A stretch of 49,554 bases of DNA from Sinisalibacter aestuarii (lineage in GTDB: Bacteria; Pseudomonadota; Alphaproteobacteria; Rhodobacterales; Rhodobacteraceae): assembly GCF_027923545.1 (NCBI RefSeq), contig NZ_BROH01000018.1, forward strand, positions 1-49,554. The letters run 5' to 3'. Position numbers and translations under genes: made by a program. Position 1 is the stretch's first letter; the number at the start of each line of letters is the position of its first letter. Positions 25,131 to 33,621 of this stretch are shown here, one piece after another. The notes beneath the pieces were generated by a model. That model searched no databases. It was not told the origin of the DNA and saw only the letters and a program-made list of their open reading frames with translations.

Positions 25131-26258
25131 ATGACACGTTTGGGCGTCATCGGATTGGGCGCGGCGGCGCAGGCGTTTCTGACGCCGCTGCGCCGGCACC
25201 CGGATTTCACAATCGTCGCGGCCTGCGATCCCCGTGCCGAGGCGCGCGCGGAGTTTGCCGCGGCCTTCGATGTGCCGGTGTTCGACACCGTCGATGATCT
25301 GCTGCGGGCAGGGCTGTGCGAGGCGGTCTATATCGGCACGCCGACCGAGCTGCACCGCGATCACGCCATGGCGGCGCTGGAAGCCGGCCAGCATGTGCTG
25401 CTGGAAAAGCCGATGTGCATCCGCGCCGAAGACGGGATCGCCCTCGCGCAAGCCGCCGAGGCGCGCGGGCTGGCGCTGGTCGTGGGCCATTCGCACAGCC
25501 ACGATCTGCCGATCCGCAAGATGCGCGAGATCATCCGGTCGGGCCGCCTCGGGGCGGTGCGGATGGTCAATACCTGGTGCTACACCGATTGGGTCTACCG
25601 CCCCCGGCGGCCCGATGAGCTGCGGCCCGAGCTGGGCGGCGGCGTCACCTATCGCCAGGGCGCCCATCAATTCGACATCCTGCGCAGCCTCTGCGGCGAG
25701 CGCGTTGTCTCGGTCACCGGCCATGCCTTCGACTTCGATCCGGCCCGGCCCACAATCGGCGCGCACAGCGCCACGCTCACTTTTGCCAACGGGGCCATCG
25801 GCACGGCGGTCTATAACGGCTATGGCCATTTTGCGACTTCGGAGCTGACCGGACAGGTGGGCGAATGGGGCTACCCGGCCACGGTGAAACCGCGCGCCGC
25901 ACAGGCCGCCGCCTCGCCCGAAGAGGAACTGAAACGCAAACGCGAGCGCGCGAAATCGGCCATCGGCAACGACGCGCCGCACCAGCCGCATTTCGGGCTT
26001 ACGCTGGTGAGCTGCGAGAAGGGCGACATCCGGCAATCGCCGGACGGGTTGCTGATCTACACCGCGGAAGGCTGCGAGACGCTGCCGCTCGACAACAGCC
26101 GGTCGCCGCGCGAGCTGGTGCTCGACGAGTTCGCGGCGGCAATCGGCGGCGAGCCGCCGCTGCATGACGGCTATTGGGGCGCGTCGATCGTGTCGGTCTG
26201 CGATGCGGTGCTCGACTCCGCCCGGTCCGGCAAGCCCGTTGCGATCCCGCAGAGCTGA
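25131..26258 (+). CDS. Phthalate dihydrodiol dehydrogenase-like Gfo/Idh/MocA oxidoreductase (Pht4/OphB type)
   Basis: The 375-residue protein has an N-terminal Rossmann domain (LGVIGLGAAAQAFL), the family EKPM motif with Lys93, and the C-terminal Gfo/Idh/MocA sheet domain with YRQGAHQFDI carrying the expected acid/base residues. The Pht4 enzyme of pseudomonads, unlike most ring dihydrodiol dehydrogenases, belongs to this family. It would oxidise cis-4,5-dihydroxy-4,5-dihydrophthalate to 4,5-dihydroxyphthalate with NAD(P). It lies 105 bases after the oxygenase gene. ATG 25131 fits the family start, without a strong ribosome-binding site (GGAAAGAACC); an upstream in-frame ATG at 25083 adds a non-conserved leader and is rejected. 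Confidence 0.85.
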   Translation: MTRLGVIGLGAAAQAFLTPLRRHPDFTIVAACDPRAEARAEFAAAFDVPVFDTVDDLLRAGLCEAVYIGTPTELHRDHAMAALEAGQHVLLEKPMCIRAEDGIALAQAAEARGLALVVGHSHSHDLPIRKMREIIRSGRLGAVRMVNTWCYTDWVYRPRRPDELRPELGGGVTYRQGAHQFDILRSLCGERVVSVTGHAFDFDPARPTIGAHSATLTFANGAIGTAVYNGYGHFATSELTGQVGEWGYPATVKPRAAQAAASPEEELKRKRERAKSAIGNDAPHQPHFGLTLVSCEKGDIRQSPDGLLIYTAEGCETLPLDNSRSPRELVLDEFAAAIGGEPPLHDGYWGASIVSVCDAVLDSARSGKPVAIPQS

Positions 26259-26279
26259 ACGACAAACAGGAGCGCGAAC

Positions 26280-26687
26280 ATGACACTCACCGCCACGTTG
26301 AACGATCAGGCCACTACCGCCAGCGTAACCGTGACCCAGGACGAACAAAGCACCGCCATCTCCTGCGATGCCGCCGAGCTTGACCGGATGATCGCCGATC
26401 TGGTGGCCGTGCGCGCCGCGATGCAGCCCGCCAAACAGGTTGCGCTGACCGCCGGCGAGACCCCGGTTTACGACTGCGACAACCTTCTGTGGGACACGCT
26501 GCCCGATCCGTCGCGGCGCGGTGTCGTGCTGGCGATGTATCACAGCGGGCTTGGCTGGGTGACGATGCGCCTGTCGCGCGCCCAGATCGAAGACCTGATC
26601 ACCGGTATCGAGTTTTCGCTGGCCGATCTGGCCCGGATGCCGGGCTTCCAGAACCAGCGGCCGGCAACCGCCGACAACGAAGAATGA
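26280..26687 (+). CDS. Small protein of unknown function inside the phthalate operon
   Basis: I do not recognise this 135-residue protein. It starts 21 bases after the dehydrogenase stop with an AGGAGCG box, and codon use is like its neighbours, so it is a real gene. It looks soluble: a Thr/Ala-rich N-terminal strand (TLTATLNDQATTASVTVT), then a helix (DAAELDRMIADLVAVRAAMQPAK), then VYDCDNLLWDTLPDPSRRGVVLAMYHSGLGWVTMRLSRAQIEDLI. There are only two cysteines (Cys29 and one in the middle) and no transmembrane segment or signal peptide. Its operon place between the dehydrogenase and decarboxylase suggests an accessory role such as a chaperone, a regulator or a small-molecule-binding partner. Confidence 0.8.
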   Translation: MTLTATLNDQATTASVTVTQDEQSTAISCDAAELDRMIADLVAVRAAMQPAKQVALTAGETPVYDCDNLLWDTLPDPSRRGVVLAMYHSGLGWVTMRLSRAQIEDLITGIEFSLADLARMPGFQNQRPATADNEE

Positions 26688-26790
26688 GCCCAACCGGTCC
26701 CGCAAGGCGCGGGTCCGGCATGCCGAAACTCATCACATCATTCGGGCCCCGACGCGGAGTGCGGCGCCCGGACCCAACAGGGAGCGCGAC

Positions 26791-27480
26791 ATGGATTATC
26801 CGGAACTGAGAGAGAAGCTTGTGCAGGCGGGGAAGGTGCTCTGCGCCAACGGTCAGGACGATCTGACCCGGGGCCACGTCTCGGCACGGCTGCCGGACAA
26901 TCCCGGGCTGTTTTTGATGAAGCCGCATTCGGTGGGCCTCGACGAGCTGACCCCGGATTGCCTGCTGACCATCGACCTCGATGGCAACGTGGTCGCGGGC
27001 AAGGGGCGCCGTCACAGCGAGGCGTTCATTCATACCGAGATCTACCGCGCGCGCCCCGATGTGCACGCGATGCTGCACACCCACCCGACCTATTGCGTGG
27101 CGCTGACCGCCAGCGGCGAGCCGCTGCGCCCGGTCAGCCAGCCCGCGGCGCTGTTCCACCAGCGGCTCGGGCTTTATGAAGACACGATCAACCTGATCCG
27201 CACCCCCGAGATGGGCCGGGGCGTGGCCGTGGCACTGGCGGCGAACCGCGCGGTGCTGCTCAAGCATCACGGCATCGTCTGCACCGGCGCCTCGGTGGAA
27301 GAGGCGGTGATCGGCGCGATCATGCTGGAGAATGCGGCGATGATCCAGCTCGTCGCCGATGCGTCCGGCAGCCGGGCCGACCCGTTCCCCGACGGTGATA
27401 TCGAAAAGCTCCGCGATGCGCTCGGCAAGCAGGAGCAGTTCACCATCAACTTCGACTACCTGGTCCGGCGCCTGCGCTGA
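26791..27480 (+). CDS. Class II aldolase/adducin-family decarboxylase (3,4-dihydroxyphthalate decarboxylase-like)
   Basis: The 229-residue protein carries the class II aldolase metal site: Glu77 (HSEAF), His96 and His98 (HTHPTYC), and His160 (KHHGIV). Several aromatic dicarboxylate decarboxylases belong here, notably the PhtC/PehC enzymes that decarboxylate 3,4-dihydroxyphthalate in actinobacteria. The same operon begins with a phthalate oxygenase and ends with a reductase, so decarboxylation of a dihydroxyphthalate is likely. A second, unrelated decarboxylase candidate lies at 17827-18816. Alternatives are a sugar-phosphate aldolase or a ring-opening product processing enzyme. Confidence 0.8.
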   Translation: MDYPELREKLVQAGKVLCANGQDDLTRGHVSARLPDNPGLFLMKPHSVGLDELTPDCLLTIDLDGNVVAGKGRRHSEAFIHTEIYRARPDVHAMLHTHPTYCVALTASGEPLRPVSQPAALFHQRLGLYEDTINLIRTPEMGRGVAVALAANRAVLLKHHGIVCTGASVEEAVIGAIMLENAAMIQLVADASGSRADPFPDGDIEKLRDALGKQEQFTINFDYLVRRLR

Positions 27481-27522
27481 GGCAGCGTTGTGCCGATGCC
27501 AGAAGACAAGGAGAGCCCTGGT

Positions 27523-28479
27523 ATGGAGATGTTCCAACTGAAAGTGACCGCCATCCGCGAAGTTGCGGCGGGCATCCACGAATACACGCTGTCCGATCCC
27601 GAGGGCGGCGATCTGCCCGCCTTCACGCCGGGCGCGCATATCCATGTTGCGGTGCCGTCGGGCGGGACGCGGCAATATTCCTTGCTGAACGACCCGGCCG
27701 AGCGGTCGGCCTACCGGATCGCGATCAAGCTCGAAGCCGAGGGCAAGGGCGGCTCGACAAGCTTCATCGCCGCCACCGCCGCCGGCGACAGCGTCGAGGT
27801 CTCGGCGCCGGTCAACGATTTCGAGCTGCGCGGCGATGGCGAGCGGATCGTGCTCATCGCCGGCGGCATCGGCATCACCCCGATCCTCAGCATGGCGCAG
27901 TACCTGCTCCGGACCGCCGCCAAACCGTTCGAGATGATCTATCTGACCCGCGAACCGGGGCAGACCGCCTATCTGGATGAGGTCGTCAACGGCCCGCTGG
28001 CCCCGCATGTGACCCTGCACCACGACATGGGCGATCCCGCCAATTCGCTGGACCTTGCAGCCCTTCTGGCCGAACAGAACGGCGCGGTGCTCTATTGCTG
28101 CGGGCCGACCGGGCTGCTCCATGCCGTCCGCGCCGCCAGCCAGCACTGGGAGCGCGGCAGCGTCCGCTTCGAGGATTTCGGCACCACGCCCGCCGCCCCG
28201 GCGGAAGACGAAGACGGGTTCCAGGTCCGGCTCGAAGGGGGCGACCAGAGCTATTGGGTGCCCGAAGACAAGTCGATCCTCGACGTTCTGAACGAGGCGG
28301 GGCTGGACATGCCAAGCTCCTGCGAGTCGGGCACCTGCGGCACCTGCCGTATGCGATTGGTCGAGGGCGAAGCCGACCACCGCGATCTCGTGCTGTTCGA
28401 CGACGAGATGGACGACAGCATCATCATCTGTTGCTCCCGCGCCAAGAGCCGCGAGATCACCATCGGCTTTCCGGCGTGA
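27523..28479 (+). CDS. Phthalate dioxygenase reductase-type FMN/2Fe-2S oxidoreductase
   Basis: The 318-residue flavoprotein passes electrons from NADH to the Rieske oxygenase. The FMN domain contains RQYSLLND (about 50-57). The NAD domain contains LIAGGIGITPILSM (about 111-124) and YCCGPTG. The C-terminal plant-type ferredoxin domain holds Cys267, Cys272, Cys275 and Cys303, all at the spacing of classical phthalate dioxygenase reductase. Domain order FMN-NAD-2Fe2S is diagnostic of that class, as is the length (about 320). AAGGAG at 27508-27513 selects ATG 27523; earlier in-frame starts exist at 27490 and 27496 without a good ribosome-binding site. Confidence 0.9.
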   Translation: MEMFQLKVTAIREVAAGIHEYTLSDPEGGDLPAFTPGAHIHVAVPSGGTRQYSLLNDPAERSAYRIAIKLEAEGKGGSTSFIAATAAGDSVEVSAPVNDFELRGDGERIVLIAGGIGITPILSMAQYLLRTAAKPFEMIYLTREPGQTAYLDEVVNGPLAPHVTLHHDMGDPANSLDLAALLAEQNGAVLYCCGPTGLLHAVRAASQHWERGSVRFEDFGTTPAAPAEDEDGFQVRLEGGDQSYWVPEDKSILDVLNEAGLDMPSSCESGTCGTCRMRLVEGEADHRDLVLFDDEMDDSIIICCSRAKSREITIGFPA

Positions 28480-28536
28480 GCGTGCGGGCCGGCGGTTCCC
28501 GCCGCAGCGGCGGGTGTGGTGCGACATGGGGCGGCC

Positions 28537-29622
28537 ATGCGGGCGCGGATTGATGTCAACCTCGTCCTGACGACGGGCTTCACCCTGGTGATCGGGATGT
28601 GCGGGGTCGCTCTGGCGACCCTTGCGCATGTTCCGTTGCCATGGATGCTCGGGCCGCTATTCGCGACGGCGGCGGTCAACCTGTCGGGGCTGCATCCCTT
28701 TGGCCTGCGTATCGGCATGCCGAGGATCACCAATCGTATCTTTATTCCGGTCATTGCGATCTCGATCAGCTCCGGCGTCACGCCGAGCTTCCTGATCAGC
28801 CTGCTGTCGTGGTGGCCGAGCCTCGTCGCCATGATCCCCTTCGTGGTGGTTCTTCAGATGGCGAACTACATGACCTTCCGGCTGATCGCGCGCTACGACC
28901 GGGCAACCGCCTTCTTCTCCGCCAGCCCCGGCGGCGTGGCGGAATCGGTTCTGCTGGGCGAGGGCAACGGGGGCAATCCCGGCAAGATCGTCTTGCAGCA
29001 TTCCTCGCGGGTCACGCTGGCGATCATCGTCCTGCCGTTCCTGCTGACGGCGATATTGCACAGCAGCTACGACCGCTCCGGCGCTCTGGCCACGGGCGGC
29101 GGCGCGCCGTTCAGTCTCTGGCAGGCCGCGCTTCTCACCGCCGCCGCCGCGCTCGGCGCCGCTGTCGCGCTGCGCTTTCGCCTGCCCGCAAGCCCGATGA
29201 TCGGACCGCTGGTGCTGGGGTCGATCCTCTTCGGCACGGGGATCACCACAATGACGGTGCCGCCGTCGCTGCTTCACCTCGCCCAGCTCGCCATCGGCAC
29301 GATGCTGGGCTGCCGCTTCCGCGAAGAAAACCGGCGCGACCTGCTGGGCAGCATGCCCTCGGCAGTGGCAGCCTTCGCGGTTTCGGCGGCGATCGCCGCA
29401 ACCTGCGCGCTGGCCATCTCGGCCACCGGCATCGCGCCGGCATCTTTGCTGTTTCTGTCATTCGCGCCCGGCGGGCTGTCCGAGATGAGCCTGGTGGCAA
29501 TCTCGCTCGGCGCCGACCCGGTCTTCGTCGCGGCGCATCATCTGGCGCGCATCATCGCGACCGTGTTCCTGTCGCCCTGGATTTTTTCCCTGATGGACCG
29601 AAAGAAGAGCCGGGAGCCGTGA
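28537..29622 (+). CDS. AbrB-family integral membrane protein (duplicated AbrB permease type)
   Basis: The 361-residue protein has about ten hydrophobic segments in two related halves. Each half opens with PWMLGPL / SPMIGPL and ends SPGGVAE / APGGLSEMS, the hallmarks of the Gram-negative AbrB duplication family. Databases often call this family a regulator or ammonia monooxygenase, but the sequence is a membrane protein without such a domain. Its place at the end of the phthalate operon suggests transport or efflux of a pathway compound. The start at 28537 is chosen because it begins the conserved N-terminus; the upstream GGGGCGG box is weak. Confidence 0.82.
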   Translation: MRARIDVNLVLTTGFTLVIGMCGVALATLAHVPLPWMLGPLFATAAVNLSGLHPFGLRIGMPRITNRIFIPVIAISISSGVTPSFLISLLSWWPSLVAMIPFVVVLQMANYMTFRLIARYDRATAFFSASPGGVAESVLLGEGNGGNPGKIVLQHSSRVTLAIIVLPFLLTAILHSSYDRSGALATGGGAPFSLWQAALLTAAAALGAAVALRFRLPASPMIGPLVLGSILFGTGITTMTVPPSLLHLAQLAIGTMLGCRFREENRRDLLGSMPSAVAAFAVSAAIAATCALAISATGIAPASLLFLSFAPGGLSEMSLVAISLGADPVFVAAHHLARIIATVFLSPWIFSLMDRKKSREP

Positions 29623-29953
29623 GATGATCGGCTTGCGCCGCCGGTCCCATTAACCAGCCTGGCGAAAGCGGGGCCGGGGCGCCGCAACCAGCATCACCGA
29701 TCACCGGCACCGCACGGACGAGGTGCCGTGTTGCGGCATGCCCTCGGGTAAGTCCCAATCATTTCCGCAACTTCCCGCACCAGCGGGGTTTCTCAATGAT
29801 TTCACGTGGTGAAATCTCGCGGTTTCCCGTCTGTTTTTTTCCTGCTTCCCTGTTTCTACTTTTCCCGACCGATGGCGGCAGCCTCAGCACCACAAGGCGT
29901 GGGCCTCAAATGCGCGGGGGCGTCCCGGCCATCGGAACCAGGGAGGATAATCT
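29623..29953. other. 331-bp intergenic region with an IclR-type palindrome and pyrimidine tract
   Basis: No gene is seen. Contents from left to right are a possible weak terminator stem CGGCACC (29705-29711) / GGTGCCG (29722-29728) without a U-tract, the palindrome at 29798-29816, and a pyrimidine-rich tract at about 29820-29865 with a run of seven T. An AGGGAGGATAAT ribosome-binding site precedes the binding-protein ATG. Confidence 0.55.
29798..29816. promoter_or_regulatory. IclR-regulon palindrome, copy 1
   Basis: GATTTCAC-GTG-GTGAAATC is a perfect 8-bp inverted repeat. Its core TTTCAC-N3-GTGAAA recurs at 35444-35458 and 42540-42556. It lies about 138 bp before the start of the Liv/IclR operon, so the IclR gene at the end of that operon is the likely binder. 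Confidence 0.65.
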
Positions 29954-31249
29954 ATGAATAGCACTGGAAAACCCGAGTTTTCGGGACTGGATCGGCGTGG
30001 CTTTCTGGCCGGCGCGGCCACCTTGGCGGCGGTGACGGCCCTGCCGCTGCGCGCGCAGGGCGATACCACCTTGCGGATTGGCTTCATCTCGCCGCGCTCG
30101 GGGCCGCTGGCAGCCTTCGGGCAGGGCGACGACTTCGTGATCGCACAGGTCCGGGCCGCGGTTGCCGGGGGGATCGAGATCGCTGGCACCACCTATACGG
30201 TCGAGATCATCGACCGCGATACCCAGTCCGATCCGTCGCGCGCGGCGCAGCTTGCCAACGATCTCATCAACAACGAGGGGGTGGACCTGATGCTCGCCTC
30301 CTCGACGCCGGAGACCATCAACCCGGTGGCCGACAGCTGCGAGGCGGCGGGTGTGCCCTGTCTTTCGACGGTGATGCCGTGGGAGGCCTGGTATTTCGGC
30401 CGTGGCGCCAAGCCGGACGAGCCCAGCCCGTTCAAATGGTCCTACCATTTCGGCTTCGGTGTGGGCGAGTTCGCCAAGGCCTATATCACCCAGTGGAACC
30501 TGATCGAGACCAACCGCAAGGTCGGCGTGCTCTACCCGAACGATGCCGACGGCAACGCGGTGCGCGCCATGCTGGCGCCGCAACTTGCCGATGCCGGTTT
30601 CGAGATCGTCGATCCCGGCGCGTTCGAAAACCTCACCGTGGATTATTCGGCCCAGATCCGCGCCTTCAAGGAGGCCGGGGTGGAGATCATCAACTCCTTC
30701 GCCCTGCCGCCCGATTTCGCTGCCTTCTGGCGTCAGGCCGCACAACAGGGCCTGCTGAAAGACATCAAGATCGGCCAGGTCGCCAAGACCGGGCTGTTCC
30801 CCTCCGATATCGAGGCGATGGGCTCGCTCGGGCCGGGTCTTTCGTCTGCTGCGTACTGGCACCGCGACATGCCCTACAGCTCGCCGGTGACGGGCCAGAG
30901 CGCTGAGGCGCTGGCAGCGGGTTACGAGGCCGAGACCGGCACCCAATGGGTGCAGTCGCTCGGGGCCTCCACCGCGCTGTTCGATGTCGGCATCGCGGCG
31001 CTGACCGCCTCGGCTGCGCCGAAGGACAAGGCGGCGGTTGCGGCGGCGATTGCCGGGCTCAGGACCGACACTATCGGCGGTGTGGTCGACTTCACCGCCG
31101 GCCCGGTGCCGAATGTGGCCCATGGCCCGCTCGTCGGCACGCAATGGGTCGAGGGAACGGGCGCATGGCCGATCGACTACGTGGTGACCGAAAACACCAC
31201 CGACCCGAACCTGCCGGTCGTCGGCACGCTGCACGCCTACAACGAATGA
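29954..31249 (+). CDS. Liv-type ABC importer, periplasmic substrate-binding protein (Tat-type signal)
   Basis: The 431-residue protein starts with a long n-region and the twin-arginine motif LDRRGFLAG, then a hydrophobic helix and the cleavage region LPLRAQG near residue 36. The mature part (LRIGFISPRSGPLAAFGQGDDFV) belongs to the Peripla_BP_6 family and contains TYTVEIIDRDTQSDPSRAAQLAND. Tat export suggests folding before export, sometimes with a cofactor or bound ligand. It is the first gene of a coupled five-subunit importer plus the IclR gene, and its stop overlaps the ATPase start (ATGA). The substrate probably feeds the biotin carboxylase module downstream. Confidence 0.88.
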   Translation: MNSTGKPEFSGLDRRGFLAGAATLAAVTALPLRAQGDTTLRIGFISPRSGPLAAFGQGDDFVIAQVRAAVAGGIEIAGTTYTVEIIDRDTQSDPSRAAQLANDLINNEGVDLMLASSTPETINPVADSCEAAGVPCLSTVMPWEAWYFGRGAKPDEPSPFKWSYHFGFGVGEFAKAYITQWNLIETNRKVGVLYPNDADGNAVRAMLAPQLADAGFEIVDPGAFENLTVDYSAQIRAFKEAGVEIINSFALPPDFAAFWRQAAQQGLLKDIKIGQVAKTGLFPSDIEAMGSLGPGLSSAAYWHRDMPYSSPVTGQSAEALAAGYEAETGTQWVQSLGASTALFDVGIAALTASAAPKDKAAVAAAIAGLRTDTIGGVVDFTAGPVPNVAHGPLVGTQWVEGTGAWPIDYVVTENTTDPNLPVVGTLHAYNE

Positions 31250-32010
31250 CCGACGCAGCAGAACATCAGGCGATCGGGGCGGCGCGGGCCGCCCCGATCC
31301 TCTCGGCGCGGAACCTGGGTAAATCTTTTGGCGCGCTGCGGGCGATGTCGGAGGTCACCCTCGATCTGGCGCCGGGCGAGGCGGTGGGCATCGTCGGCCC
31401 GAACGGCGCGGGCAAGTCAACCTTGCTGGCGGCGCTGGCGGGCAGCTTCCTTCCGAGCGAAGGCACGATCACCTTCGACGGGCGCGACATCACCCGCGCG
31501 GGCGCGGCGGAGGTCTGCCATCTCGGCATCGCCAAAACGCATCAGATCCCCAAGCCCTTCGACGGGCTGACGGTGTTTGAAAATGTGCGCGTCGCGGCGG
31601 CCTTTGGCGGCGGCGGCGATCATGCCGCCGACGAGGTGGCCTATGACGCGCTGAAGCTGTGCCGGATGCTGCCACTGGCCAACCAGCGCGCCGAACGGCT
31701 CGGCCTGCTCGACCGCAAGCGGCTGGAAGTCGCCCGCGCGCTGGCGACCGGACCACGTGTGATCCTGCTCGACGAGGTCGGCGGCGGGCTGACCGATGCC
31801 GAGGCGGAAGAGCTTGTCGAGATCATCCGCGCCATCCGGGCGCGCGGTACGGCGATCATCTGGATCGAACATATCGTCCATGTCCTGCTGCAAGTGGCCG
31901 AACGGCTGATCTGCATGGATGCGGGCCGGGTGATCGCCGACGGCGATCCCGAGGCGGTGATGAAGGATCCGCAGGTGATGGAAGCCTATTTGGGGCACAG
32001 CGTGGAATGA
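31246..32010 (+). CDS. Liv-type ABC importer ATP-binding protein (LivG type)
   Basis: The 254-residue protein carries Walker A GPNGAGKS at about 48-55, the LivG-type stretch GIAKTHQIPKPFDGLTVFENVRVAAAFG, and Walker B VILLDEVGGGLTDAEAE. The signature region LGLLDRKRLEVARAL is degenerate, as in many LivG proteins of aromatic or unusual substrates, and the expected DEP of Walker B is DEV. The ATG lies in the binding-protein stop (ATGA), so start choice is certain. Upstream in-frame sequence only reads the binding-protein gene in another frame. Its stop overlaps the next ATPase gene in the same way. Confidence 0.88.
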   Translation: MTDAAEHQAIGAARAAPILSARNLGKSFGALRAMSEVTLDLAPGEAVGIVGPNGAGKSTLLAALAGSFLPSEGTITFDGRDITRAGAAEVCHLGIAKTHQIPKPFDGLTVFENVRVAAAFGGGGDHAADEVAYDALKLCRMLPLANQRAERLGLLDRKRLEVARALATGPRVILLDEVGGGLTDAEAEELVEIIRAIRARGTAIIWIEHIVHVLLQVAERLICMDAGRVIADGDPEAVMKDPQVMEAYLGHSVE

Positions 32011-32738
32011 GCCAGCTTGTCGTTGAAAACCTGACCGCCCGGCACGGCCTGCTGACGGCCGTGAAAGATGTATCGCTCCGACTCGACAAGGGCGAAATCC
32101 TCGCCATCGTCGGCGCCAACGGCGCGGGAAAATCCACCCTTCTGCGCGCCATTGCCGGCAGCCACGGGGCCTATGACGGGCATGTGATGCTCAATGGCGC
32201 GCCGCTCGACCATCTGAAATCGCACCAGCGGGTGCGGGCGGGGCTTGCGCTCGTGCCCGAGGGGCGGCGGCTGTTTGCCACGATGAGCGTGCAGGAAAAC
32301 CTTGCCCTCGGCGCCCAGGTCGGACGTGCGGGCGCCTGGACGCCGGCGCGGGTGTTCGAGGTGTTCGACAATCTCGTCAAACGCCGCCACAGCCGCGCGC
32401 TCAACCTGTCGGGCGGCGAGCAACAGGCCACGGCCATCGGTCGGGCGCTTGTGACCAATCCCGATGTGATCCTGCTCGACGAGGTCTCGCTGGGCCTGTC
32501 GCCGGCGGTGGTCGACCGGGTCTATTCGATCATGCCGGCGCTGCGGGAAACGCATACATCCGTCGTCATCGTCGAGCAGGATCTCGGGCGGGCGATGGCG
32601 GTGGCGGATCGGGTGATCTGCATGCTGGAAGGGCGGATCGTGCTCGAAGGCCGGTCCGCCGATCTGACCCGTGAAGACATCATTGGCGCCTATTTCGGCC
32701 TGTCCGGCCAACAGGCGCAAAAGGAGCCGGTGGGATGA
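32007..32738 (+). CDS. Liv-type ABC importer ATP-binding protein (LivF type)
   Basis: The 243-residue subunit shows Walker A GANGAGKS at about 35-42, GLALVPEGRRLFATMSVQENLALGA, the signature NLSGGEQQATAIGRAL and Walker B VILLDEVSLGLSP. Unlike the LivF of the other importer in this window, it ends at the usual place, just after AYFGLSGQQ, with no long extension. It is coupled at both ends by ATGA overlaps. The two ATPases should form a heterodimer under the LivH/LivM pair that follows. Confidence 0.9.
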   Translation: MSQLVVENLTARHGLLTAVKDVSLRLDKGEILAIVGANGAGKSTLLRAIAGSHGAYDGHVMLNGAPLDHLKSHQRVRAGLALVPEGRRLFATMSVQENLALGAQVGRAGAWTPARVFEVFDNLVKRRHSRALNLSGGEQQATAIGRALVTNPDVILLDEVSLGLSPAVVDRVYSIMPALRETHTSVVIVEQDLGRAMAVADRVICMLEGRIVLEGRSADLTREDIIGAYFGLSGQQAQKEPVG

Positions 32739-33619
32739 TCGACGTCGTTGTTCAGGGTGTGCTGCTTGGCGGCTACTACGCCATCCTCGCGGCGGGCCTG
32801 GCCTTTCTCTATTCGGTGATGGGGCTGTTCAACCTCGCGCATGGCTCTTTCGCCGTGCTCGCGGCCTATTTCGTGGTGATGCTGTGCGACGCGCTGGGCC
32901 TCGATCCCTTCCTTGCCATCGCGCTGGTCGTGCTGGCGCTCGGCGTGATCGGCGTGGTGGTTGAGCGGCTGGTGTTCGAACCCTCGACGCGCGGCGGGCC
33001 GCTCCTGTCGGTGCTGGCGACCTTCGGGCTCTCGGTGGTGCTCGACAATGCGATGTTTCAGGTCTTCGGCGCCAATACCCGCTCGCTCGCGCCCTATATC
33101 GGCGATCTGAGCTGGGCGAGCTGGGAGCTGGGCGATCTCTATGTCGGCAAGCTCGCGGTGATCACGCTGGTCGCAGCAGTGGCCGTGCTGGGCGGGCTTC
33201 ACCTGTTCCTTACCCATACGGGGCTGGGCCGGGCGATCCGGGCCACGGCGCAGGACGCCGATACCGCCGGTCTGGTGGGGATCGACCCGCGCCGGGCCCG
33301 CACCATCGCCGCCGCCATCGCCTTCATGACCATCGGTCTCGCCGGTGCCGCGCTCGGGATGCGGGCCACCTTCACGCCCTATAGCGGCACGCCGCAGCTG
33401 CTCTTTGCCTTTCAGGCGGCGGTGATCGGCGGGTCCAATTCGATCTGGGGCACGCTGATCGGTGGTATCGTCCTTGGCCTTTCCCAGACCATCGGCGCCG
33501 AGATTTCCACCCAGGGCTTCTTCATCGCCGGCAACCTCGTGTTCTTCGCGGTGCTGTTCGCCCGGCTCTACGGCGGGTCGCTGCGGCTGCCGGCGCTGAT
33601 CCTCAAACGGAAGGTGTGA
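32735..33619 (+). CDS. Liv-type ABC importer permease (LivH type)
   Basis: The 294-residue membrane protein opens GVLLGGYYAILAAGLAFLYSVMGLFNLAHGSFAVLAAYF. This is the LivH signature, with the NLAHG variant seen where most have NLAHGE. The docking loop TGLGRAIRATAQDADTAGLVGIDPRR lies in the middle, and GGSNSIWGTLIGGIVLGLSQTIGAE near the end. About eight helices are visible. The gene overlaps the upstream ATPase by four bases and is followed by the partner permease after two bases. Confidence 0.9.
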   Translation: MIDVVVQGVLLGGYYAILAAGLAFLYSVMGLFNLAHGSFAVLAAYFVVMLCDALGLDPFLAIALVVLALGVIGVVVERLVFEPSTRGGPLLSVLATFGLSVVLDNAMFQVFGANTRSLAPYIGDLSWASWELGDLYVGKLAVITLVAAVAVLGGLHLFLTHTGLGRAIRATAQDADTAGLVGIDPRRARTIAAAIAFMTIGLAGAALGMRATFTPYSGTPQLLFAFQAAVIGGSNSIWGTLIGGIVLGLSQTIGAEISTQGFFIAGNLVFFAVLFARLYGGSLRLPALILKRKV

Positions 33620-33621
33620 GC

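Noticed and set aside
28537-29622. Ammonia monooxygenase or DNA-binding AbrB regulator
   Set aside because: The protein is made of about ten membrane helices with the duplicated AbrB-permease motifs and has no oxygenase or DNA-binding features.
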